Assembly (NCBI GenBank): GCA_003978075.1
Contig: QOAM01000078.1
Span: 1 to 8,307 of the forward strand
Source: Thermodesulfatator sp.
GTDB taxonomy: Bacteria > Desulfobacterota > Thermodesulfobacteria > Thermodesulfobacteriales > Thermodesulfobacteriaceae
DNA: 8,307 bases
Direction: 5' to 3'
This document shows positions 1-5,083 of this stretch, piece by piece. The position numbers were made by a program, and so were the translations under genes. Under the pieces are notes generated by a model that saw only the letters and a list, made by a program, of their open reading frames with translations, made no database searches and had not been told where the DNA came from. Position 1 is the stretch's first letter. Each line of letters starts with the position of its first letter.

Positions 1-78
1 GCCCGCCTTTTTCTTTAGAATCTGGTCCATCAAATAGCCGACAATTTCAGACTGCGAAATCCCAAGCAAAGGTGTCAT
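1..78 (-). CDS. Possible N-terminal fragment of an unknown protein, cut by the window edge
   Basis: Reading the minus strand from an ATG at 76-78, the frame stays open for 26 codons to the window edge. It encodes a short peptide beginning MTPLLGISQSEIVGYLMDQI and ending in a lysine-rich stretch. It would be divergent from the prepilin gene, which fits the AT-rich spacer at 79-246 as a shared promoter region. The ribosome binding site is poor, with only a GGAAC about ten bases upstream of the ATG. I do not recognise the family, and 26 codons are too few to assign one. A plus-strand frame is also open here (3-125) without a plausible start. This is an open-frame call with low confidence. Confidence 0.3.
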   Translation of the reverse strand, partial: MTPLLGISQSEIVGYLMDQILKKKAG

Positions 79-99
79 CTAAAAATGTTCCAGCTAATA

Positions 100-128
100 T
101 TGCGAAATATACAAATTATGGTTAGGAT
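100..128 (+). promoter_or_regulatory. Weak candidate sigma70 promoter for the prepilin gene
   Basis: TTGCGA (100-105) and TAGGAT (123-128) are separated by 17 bases, each matching four of six consensus positions. The surroundings are strongly AT-rich. It would give a leader of roughly 110 bases before the prepilin gene at 247. In an AT-rich spacer such matches arise by chance, so this is only a candidate. Confidence 0.22.
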
Positions 129-246
129 ATTTTTAAAAAATTTTAGTAATGACCGGGGACAAAGGAAAGGGGGAGGAGTGACCTGCAAGGGAACTTTTTG
201 TATCCCGATTATCTTAAGGATCTAACATGAACAGGAAGGAGATGAT

Positions 247-1002
247 ATGAGCAGGGAGAAGGCTCGGCGGGGTTTTACTTTAATAGAATTGGCTATTGTG
301 TTGGTCATTTTAGGACTTTTGTTGGGAATGGGAGTAGGTCTTGTAAGGATGCTTACTAAAAGGAACAAGATCATGGAAGCAAGAGAAAAGATCAGGGAAG
401 CAAGAGAAGTGGTAAACGCTGCTATAGACGCTTTAATAGGGCACGCAATGTCGAGAGGGTGCCTTGTTCTAAAGGACAATGATCCTCTTCAGGGCTTTTT
501 TAGCGGTACCCAATTTTATCAAAATGCGGGAATCCCCAGGATTAAGGATTCATGGGGCAAGTTTTTATATTACATTGTCGCTCCTGAAATAGCTCAAGGA
601 GGTAAGGGGGGACAGTGTAGCTCAAATAAAGATATTTGCTCCCAAGATGGGACGAGTTTAATTCTCAAAGTCTGTAAAGATGCAAAGTGTTCTTCTTGGG
701 ATGAGGAATATCATGATATAGCTTTCGTGATAGTTAGTGGCGGACCGAACTATAATATCCAGATTAGTCCCTATAACCCTATTCTAGTGTATATGCCTGG
801 CATTGCTGTAGACGGTTTTAAAGAAGATGGAAATGCAACAGGAGGTTTTGATGATATTGTAAAATGGGTAACCCTTAATGAATTGAAAGTGAAAATAGGT
901 TGTCAATATCTGAGAAAAACCCTTCCAAAAATATTACCTCCAAGGACTTTTCCAAAAAAGCTCCCAATCGAAAAGGTAAAGCCAATCGAAAAGAGAGATT
1001 AA
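247..1002 (+). CDS. Type IV prepilin-like / type II secretion pseudopilin-like protein
   Basis: The 251-residue protein starts with a type III signal sequence. A short basic leader (residues 1-9, ending RRG) is followed by F10, TLI and the conserved E14 (Glu5 of the mature protein), then a hydrophobic helix to about residue 34. By family knowledge, a prepilin peptidase cuts after G9 and N-methylates F10, and the subunit enters a pilus, pseudopilus or related inner-membrane assembly. A charged helix (about 38-58) follows. The globular part holds six cysteines (72, 124, 131, 143, 148, 219), of which 124/131 and 143/148 lie close together and could form disulfides. The tail after residue 221 is rich in Lys and Pro and contains a repeated PIEK. 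The start is supported by AGGAAGGAG at 233-241. No pilus assembly genes are visible nearby. Base composition is clearly more AT-rich than genes further right. Confidence 0.9.
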   Translation: MSREKARRGFTLIELAIVLVILGLLLGMGVGLVRMLTKRNKIMEAREKIREAREVVNAAIDALIGHAMSRGCLVLKDNDPLQGFFSGTQFYQNAGIPRIKDSWGKFLYYIVAPEIAQGGKGGQCSSNKDICSQDGTSLILKVCKDAKCSSWDEEYHDIAFVIVSGGPNYNIQISPYNPILVYMPGIAVDGFKEDGNATGGFDDIVKWVTLNELKVKIGCQYLRKTLPKILPPRTFPKKLPIEKVKPIEKRD

Positions 1003-1074
1003 ATAGATTCAAAACCGTAGTCTCACTAGTAAAAGAAGTGTGTTTTTCCAAAGCCGAGACAATTTTAATTCTGG

Positions 1075-1094
1075 ATACTCCTCTTCGAGTATTT
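1075..1094 (+). terminator. Weak terminator-like hairpin behind the prepilin gene
   Basis: ATACTC (1075-1080) and GAGTAT (1087-1092) form a six-base-pair stem with a six-base loop, followed by a short pyrimidine run (TTCTC). It lies 73 bases past the prepilin stop. The stem is AU-rich and the U tract short, so it would be a weak terminator at best. The GC-rich hairpin at 1201-1219 is a competing candidate for this transcript's end. Confidence 0.22.
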
Positions 1095-1200
1095 CTCGAC
1101 TTCCTCAAACTGGGGTTATAGAATTCTGCTCCGGAGAGCTCGAAGTTAAAAGTCTCCACCACGCCTATGACAAGGTAGCTCAAACCTCAAATCAAAGACC

Positions 1201-1219
1201 CCCCTCCCGATGGGAGGGG
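1201..1219. terminator. GC-rich hairpin between convergent genes
   Basis: CCCCTCCC (1201-1208) and GGGAGGGG (1212-1219) are perfect complements separated by a three-base loop. The hairpin sits 15 bases beyond the stop codon of the minus-strand barrel gene and about 200 bases beyond the prepilin stop. Neither side has a proper U tract: the minus-direction flank reads GGGTCTTTGATTTG and the plus-direction flank is AAAAGGAG. It is placed like a shared terminator or a 3'-end stabilising stem, but a canonical intrinsic terminator is not shown. Confidence 0.42.
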
Positions 1220-1234
1220 AAAAGGAGTTAAAAA

Positions 1235-2317
1235 TTAAAAATTGAAGGTAATCACGGCATCCACCAAGTAACGGTCATCAATGAGACTCTCTTCTTCATC
1301 AGTGAGAGCAAATTCATAGGCTACTCCTAGAGAAAGCCATTTCAGAGGGCGGATCCTTAAACCTAGAGCCAGGGTGACTAAGTTACGGTTATCGTCGCTG
1401 TGTGAGCCTCCTAGATTTACGATATCGCACCCGCTGAAGGAGGCCAAAGCCGCTACTAGATCGTCCTTTTCGCCGGAATGGAGGATGTCCCTAAGGACTC
1501 CCACCACTGTATCGGCCCCTAAGGTAGCTATAGCCTGGTCTAGATCCTTGGCACTGGTGATCCCTAAGGCCTTAAGGGTGTCCACATCATCCAGATCCCG
1601 GTCGCCGGAATCTATTACATAAAAGTGGTTGAGCTCCACAAAGGGATGTAACCAAGGAGTGATGTTGTAGCCCACATGCCAGGCATCGTAAAAGAGGGTG
1701 TCCTCTTCGTCATTATCTACCGGGAGGATAAAACCTAAGCTTCCAGAAAATTGCCAATTTCCGTAACCCTTCAGGAATAAGGCTTCTAAATTGAAATTTC
1801 CATCGCCATTTCCTTGGAAGACATCATCTTCCCCGCTAGCAAATTCATAAGTGAGGCGTAAAGAGAGCACGAAATCTTTTTGGGGATTATAGATGACCGC
1901 ATATTGCAATCCCGCAGCGATATCCGCGAGCCCGCTACCCGCAGGGATCAGGGAATCATCATCCGGATCGCAGTCCACATACCCGTCCTTGATGGCTACG
2001 AGGGAAAGACGCTCGTTTAGAGCCAAAGAAAACTGTAAAGCAAAGCCGTCAACATCTCCACCAAGCTTGCGGGCCGCGTGGTAAAGACCATATTTTTTGA
2101 GCACATGCTTGATATCTGAACGGAATTCCACCTTGTCCGGAAGATTTTGGTGAAGGTAGATAGGACGAATCATGGTGTAATTGCGGGCGTCATGGCTGTA
2201 AATCGGATTAGAGACCGAGAGGACAAACCTAGAAAGATCCCCTGCCCACAGGAGAACGTCCCCAAAAATAAAGACCAAAAGGAAGATTAGAAGAGTCTTA
2301 AGACTTTTGTAAGGCAT
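1235..2317 (-). CDS. Outer-membrane beta-barrel protein (transporter / phenol-degradation MetA-like superfamily)
   Basis: The 360-residue protein has a signal peptide: basic MPYKSLK, a hydrophobic core to about residue 24, and a probable cut near LLWAG. Alternating strands follow and the chain ends in ITFNF, the aromatic C-terminus typical of Bam-inserted barrels. Recognisable segments are GGDVDGFALQ (87-96), KDGY (110-113), the GLADIAAGLQYA stretch (129-140), DVFQGNGDGNFN (165-176), LGFILPVDNDE (194-204) and SLGVAYEFALTD (329-340). I associate this pattern with uncharacterised transporter-annotated barrels in Deltaproteobacteria-like and Planctomycete genomes; the substrate is unknown. Residues about 240-298 look like an inserted, partly helical loop. 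The start is fixed by AAGGAGG at 2324-2330 and a good promoter upstream. The gene converges on the prepilin gene with no visible functional link. Confidence 0.88.
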   Translation of the reverse strand: MPYKSLKTLLIFLLVFIFGDVLLWAGDLSRFVLSVSNPIYSHDARNYTMIRPIYLHQNLPDKVEFRSDIKHVLKKYGLYHAARKLGGDVDGFALQFSLALNERLSLVAIKDGYVDCDPDDDSLIPAGSGLADIAAGLQYAVIYNPQKDFVLSLRLTYEFASGEDDVFQGNGDGNFNLEALFLKGYGNWQFSGSLGFILPVDNDEEDTLFYDAWHVGYNITPWLHPFVELNHFYVIDSGDRDLDDVDTLKALGITSAKDLDQAIATLGADTVVGVLRDILHSGEKDDLVAALASFSGCDIVNLGGSHSDDNRNLVTLALGLRIRPLKWLSLGVAYEFALTDEEESLIDDRYLVDAVITFNF

Positions 2318-2354
2318 CTTCGACCTCCTTTTTTGAAATTTTTCTTTAAAAGCA

Positions 2355-2384
2355 ATGTTAGAATATCTTAACGGAACTTGTCAA
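2355..2384 (-). promoter_or_regulatory. Sigma70-type promoter of the outer-membrane barrel gene
   Basis: On the minus strand a perfect TTGACA (2379-2384) and TAACAT (2355-2360, five of six consensus positions) are separated by 18 bases. The expected start is near 2348, giving a leader of about 30 bases to the ATG at 2317 with a strong AAGGAGG in between. The stretch directly upstream of the -35 (about 2391-2432) carries phased A/T tracts, including AAATTTTT twice 16 bases apart (2398-2405 and 2414-2421), resembling an UP element. This is one of the clearest promoters in the window. Confidence 0.65.
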
Positions 2385-2460
2385 GAGACTTTTCGACAAA
2401 TTTTTAAAAATGGAAATTTTTCTGGATAAATTGCGAAAGATTAAAAACCTTTAGGAGAGT

Positions 2461-2908
2461 AGCTCTTGAAGTCTTGGGAGCTCAGAAACTGCGTATTCCA
2501 GGACAGAGTCCCCACTTTTTCTCCGATCCTGGAACAGGTGGGGACTTTGCGGCAATGGGTGGATACTTTGCCCAACTGGCCTTCACCCCTGGCTCCGGCC
2601 CATCACCTTTCATCTCCTGCAAGGAAGGTCCTTCTTTAGGACTTCGGGACCGTTTGCCGGCCCTTTCAGGGAATAACCGATCCGGAGAAGTCTACCCCGT
2701 ATCTCAACCAGATCTTTATTCCTCGGTCCAACCGAAATTTGCCGTAAAGGCGGAGGATTTGGAGAAGGGGCCTGGAGGAAAGCTCCTCAAAATCTCGATT
2801 TTGAGTCGGGGGATGAAAAGAAAGTGATAAGGCTTTCCGCTCCGCAGTAACACCCTCATAACCGCTCCTCAGTTGACGAGAAAGGGGTTTCATATTAGGC
2901 AATGATCC
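2461..2908 (+). other. Long gene-free stretch with many complementary segments; candidate structured leader or ncRNA
   Basis: About 450 bases precede the DUF1015 gene with no recognisable protein in any frame; the frames that are open lack good ribosome binding sites and family signatures. The first 350 bases are as GC-rich as coding sequence, unlike the AT-rich spacer just before (2331-2455). Visible pairings include AGCTC/GAGCT (2461-2465/2478-2482), two interleaved eight-base inverted repeats (2496-2545), GGCAA/TTGCC (2551-2555/2568-2572), GGTCC/GGACC (2627-2631/2647-2651), CGGT/ACCG around 2725-2734 and CTCAAAAT/ATTTTGAG (2786-2793/2798-2805). Several segments have two possible partners. 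It could be a cis-regulatory leader, a free RNA, a REP-type repeat cluster or a decayed gene. It matches no riboswitch, RNase P RNA, tmRNA or SRP RNA that I could recognise. Strand is assumed from the downstream gene. Confidence 0.25.
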
Positions 2909-4138
2909 ATGCCTGAGGTCAGGCCTTTTTATGGATGGCGCTTCAACCCTCAAAAAGTGGACCTTTCGAAGGTGGTGGCCCCGCCTTATGATGTGGTCTC
3001 TCCCGAGGAAAAAGAAGCCTATTTAGCCCAGGATCCCCACAACATCTTTCATCTAGAGCTGGCCCGCGATCCGGAAAAGGCGGCCCATACCCTCCAATCT
3101 TGGATAAGAAAGGGTATCCTCTTCCAAGAACCCCAGCCCATCCTTTACCTTTACCGCCTGCACTTCACTCACCAAGGGCGAAAGCTCACCCGCACCGGAT
3201 TTGTGGGGCTGGTAAGGATCTTTCCCCCTGAGAAATACATTTTTCCTCACGAAAAGATCTTCCCCAAGGTCACGGAAGAACGCCTGACCTTACTACGGGC
3301 CACTCAAGCCCAATTCAGCCAGATCTTTGTCCTTTACGGGGATCCTCAGGGGTATGCCTTTTCCCTCTCCCCACCAGGTCCCCCTCTTCTGCAAGTGGAA
3401 TTTCAGGACCAAATGCACGAAATCTTCGCCCTAAACGATCCCCGGATCTGGAAAGAACTCGGCCTCTTGTGGGAAAAGACCCCCTTTTATATTGCCGATG
3501 GCCATCATCGTTACGCTACGGCCTTGCGCTACGCAGAGGAGATGACCCAGGTTCTTAACCCAAAAGGACCTCGTTGCTTTCATTACCTGATGATGTATCT
3601 TTGCCCTTTAGAAGATCCGGGACTCCTGGCGCTTCCCACTCATCGTATTCTCCGCATCTCCTTTTCTGCAGAAGCCCTCTTAAAGGCCTTGGCGGAGTTC
3701 GCGGAGGTTAGGGAAGATCCCCTGGCTTTTCCTTCGCTGGAAAAGAGGACCCTTTTGGTCCTCTCGGAGGGAAGACGCTGGGCCATAACCTTGCGACCGG
3801 AGGTGTTGGAGCGTTTTAGTCGGGAGAGCGGGCTTCCGGAAGAAGAGCTCCCTGCAGCCTGGTGCGCCCGGCTTATAGAGATACTCTGTGGAGAAGGGGA
3901 AAAGGACCTCCAAGAGAGGGGACTTTTGATCTACACCCCGTGGGTTGAAGAGGTGGAGCACGAAGCCGCTCAAGGGGGCCTGGGATTTCTCCTTCCAGCC
4001 ACCGCCTTAAAGACCCTGGTCCGGGTGGCCGCTACTGGAAGGGTTATGCCTCACAAATCTACCTACTTCTACCCTAAGATTCTCACCGGCACGGTAATCT
4101 TCCGCATCAATCCTCAAAGCGCTCCCCCTTGCCCGTGA
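2909..4138 (+). CDS. DUF1015 family protein
   Basis: The 409-residue product has the full length and hallmark segments of the DUF1015 family: the PFYGWRFNPQKVDLSKVVAP stretch followed by PYDVVSPEE near the N-terminus (6-34), HEK(I)F..VTEERL.LLRATQAQFSQIF (114-140), YIADGHHRYATAL (194-206) and MPHKSTYFYPKILTG (380-394). The family is widespread and, as far as I know, lacks an established reaction. The GHHRY motif recalls the ParB/SerK-like fold, but that link is inference from a short motif. No signal peptide or membrane segment is visible, so it is probably cytosolic. The ATG at 2909 is the only sensible start because an in-frame stop lies just upstream (2903-2905) and the family alignment begins here. 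There is no clear Shine-Dalgarno sequence, only a weak AGG ten bases away. The stop overlaps the next gene's GTG start, implying translational coupling. Confidence 0.92.
   Translation: MPEVRPFYGWRFNPQKVDLSKVVAPPYDVVSPEEKEAYLAQDPHNIFHLELARDPEKAAHTLQSWIRKGILFQEPQPILYLYRLHFTHQGRKLTRTGFVGLVRIFPPEKYIFPHEKIFPKVTEERLTLLRATQAQFSQIFVLYGDPQGYAFSLSPPGPPLLQVEFQDQMHEIFALNDPRIWKELGLLWEKTPFYIADGHHRYATALRYAEEMTQVLNPKGPRCFHYLMMYLCPLEDPGLLALPTHRILRISFSAEALLKALAEFAEVREDPLAFPSLEKRTLLVLSEGRRWAITLRPEVLERFSRESGLPEEELPAAWCARLIEILCGEGEKDLQERGLLIYTPWVEEVEHEAAQGGLGFLLPATALKTLVRVAATGRVMPHKSTYFYPKILTGTVIFRINPQSAPPCP
2911..2930 (+). promoter_or_regulatory. Terminator-like hairpin inside the first codons of the DUF1015 gene
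   Basis: GCCTGA (2911-2916) and TCAGGC (2919-2924) are perfect complements around GG. This allows a five-base-pair stem with an AGGT loop, followed by C and five T residues (2926-2930). The upstream AGGCA (2897-2901) can instead pair with TGCCT (2910-2914), so two exclusive folds share the start codon region. This geometry resembles a small attenuator, but the stems are short and the sequence also encodes codons 2-7, so chance is a real alternative. Confidence 0.22.
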
Positions 4139-4659
4139 CCTCAGAAGAGCTCTTTTTGAAGGGATTGGCGGAGGCCCAAGATCTCTACACAAGGCTGGCC
4201 AAGATCTTGGAAAAAGAGGCCCCCTTTCGAAAGATGCTCGCAGCGCTGGAAAGGGCCATAGAGCGTTCCAATGAGGCCTATCGGGATACCGGAGCAGACC
4301 AGTTGTGTGCCACTTGCGCCACCTCAGGGCGCGGCACTTGCTGCGTGCGTGACATGGAACTTTCTGTCTCTCGAGAGCTTTTGCTGATCAATCTCTCCCT
4401 AGGGGTGGAGCTCCCCCGCCAGAGGCTTTTCCCCCGAGGCTGTTTCTTTTTAGGGGCAAGAGGGTGTCTTCTCCGGGCCCGGCCCCTTCTTTGCCGCAAC
4501 TTTTTTTGCCATTGGTTTCGCCAACGTTTCTCCCCGGAAAATTTGGCCTATCTCCAGGAAGCTATGGAAGAAGAGGCTCGCCTCCTTTTCCAGACCGAAC
4601 AATATCTCAAGGTCTTCCTCTTGGCGTTGTCACAAGGTGGCGCAAAAAAGATAAGTTAG
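4135..4659 (+). CDS. YkgJ-type cysteine-cluster (metal-binding) protein
   Basis: The product is 174 residues from the GTG at 4135, which overlaps the DUF1015 stop in a GTGA junction. An in-frame TTG at 4129 would add two residues and is less likely. After a helical, charged N-terminal half come eight cysteines, numbered from GTG: C58-x2-C61, the C69-C70 pair, then C103, C111, C120 and C125 in the GCFFLGARGCLLRARPLLCR region plus NFFC. This C-x2-C...CC...C...C.RP..CR...C layout matches the YkgJ family (zinc/iron-chelating cysteine cluster), whose function is mostly unknown. It probably forms one operon with the DUF1015 gene. No ribosome binding site is visible, consistent with coupled translation. 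The last codons run into an IS3-type transposase remnant, so the natural C-terminus may have been altered. Confidence 0.84.
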   Translation: MTSEELFLKGLAEAQDLYTRLAKILEKEAPFRKMLAALERAIERSNEAYRDTGADQLCATCATSGRGTCCVRDMELSVSRELLLINLSLGVELPRQRLFPRGCFFLGARGCLLRARPLLCRNFFCHWFRQRFSPENLAYLQEAMEEEARLLFQTEQYLKVFLLALSQGGAKKIS

Positions 4660-4885
4660 AAATTTGCCATCGACCAGATCATCAAAATCCTAGCCGAAGC
4701 TAAAACTCTGGAAAATTCCGTAGTAGCTACCGCTATACGGCATCTCAAAAAACTACCGCTGGCCTCAAAAAAATATCGGAGTTTTCCGCCCCGAAGCCAA
4801 ACGCCCAAAGCGCCGAAGGCCAGATTTTGCATCTGAGGTTCACCTGATGGGCTATATCCCTTGTCATAGTAAAGTATTGGAGTAG
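4660..4885 (+). pseudogene. Degraded IS3-family OrfA transposase (N-terminal HTH part)
   Basis: In the frame starting at 4660, right after the TAG of the cysteine-cluster gene, the translation reads KFAIDQIIKILAEAKTLENS, then VVATAIR. This closely resembles the start of IS3-family OrfA proteins (pattern K.F..EQII..L.EA......v). At about 4739-4741 the similarity jumps to the next frame, which reads GISKNYRWPQKNIGVF and RPEAKRPKRRR, matching the following HGIS...YRW..K.GG..P.EAKR.K part. That frame stays open to a TAG at 4883-4885 but loses similarity after about 4820. A frameshift, a small deletion in the helix-turn-helix and the missing start codon show that it is dead. No OrfB with the DDE domain and no terminal repeats are recognisable, so only a fragment remains. 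Orientation is the same as the upstream gene. Confidence 0.68.
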
Positions 4886-4957
4886 CCAGGTCCTTCTAGA
4901 GATTTCTGAAAAAGTCGGGGGTCTCCTCAAAAATCAGAGACCTGGGATCGGGTTTTT
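4886..4957 (+). terminator. Competing hairpins ending in a T run behind the transposase remnant
   Basis: GGTCTC (4920-4925) pairs with GAGACC (4937-4942). The outer CCAGGTC (4886-4892) pairs with GACCTGG (4939-4945), which overlaps the first partner, so the two stems exclude each other. Five T residues follow at 4953-4957, but eight to ten bases after the stems, which is further than in a standard intrinsic terminator. It may end the DUF1015 transcript, or be leftover structure from the insertion element. Confidence 0.28.
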
Positions 4958-5010
4958 AAGAAATCCTTGATCCATCGCCTTACTTAAAGAATTTCCCGGC
5001 GGGAGAAAAG

Positions 5011-5039
5011 TTGACGCTCGGGTCTTAGGGAGTTAAAAA
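5011..5039 (+). promoter_or_regulatory. Candidate sigma70 promoter of the radical SAM operon
   Basis: TTGACG (5011-5016, five of six) and TAAAAA (5034-5039, four of six) are spaced by 17 bases. The predicted start near 5046 leaves a leader of about 38 bases before the GTG at 5084. An AT dyad, AAATTTT-C-AAAATTT (5037-5051), overlaps the -10 end and the start point and could be an operator or simply melt easily. Confidence 0.45.
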
Positions 5040-5083
5040 TTTTCAAAATTTAGAGACCTCTCCAGGGGAAAGGATTTCAAAAA

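Noticed and set aside
3..125. Plus-strand frame open from the window edge to 125
   Set aside because: Composition (Ser/Lys/Asn-rich) and AT-rich end look like spacer; the opposite-strand frame with an ATG at 76-78 is slightly more plausible.
875..1183. Minus-strand frame behind the prepilin, and two plus-strand frames (900-1121, 1040-1231)
   Set aside because: They overlap the prepilin tail or each other, lack ribosome binding sites and recognisable families. A frameshifted continuation of the prepilin was considered but no pilin-like sequence is seen past 1002.
2474..2827. Plus-strand open frame of 117 codons in the structured stretch
   Set aside because: The product is low in family signal, rich in Gly/Pro/Ser, has no Shine-Dalgarno sequence and reads through the inverted repeats; it is not convincing as a protein.
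2461..2908. Known RNA classes (RNase P RNA, tmRNA, SRP RNA, cobalamin or TPP riboswitch)
   Set aside because: None of their conserved cores could be found on either strand by eye; 6S RNA could not be judged without folding.
2666..2953. Minus-strand open frame of 95 codons overlapping the DUF1015 start
   Set aside because: It runs antisense into a well-supported gene, lacks family signatures, and its frame is probably open by chance in GC-rich sequence.
4129..4131. TTG as the start of the cysteine-cluster gene
   Set aside because: The GTG at 4135 makes a classic GTGA overlap with the upstream stop and loses only two residues, so it is preferred.
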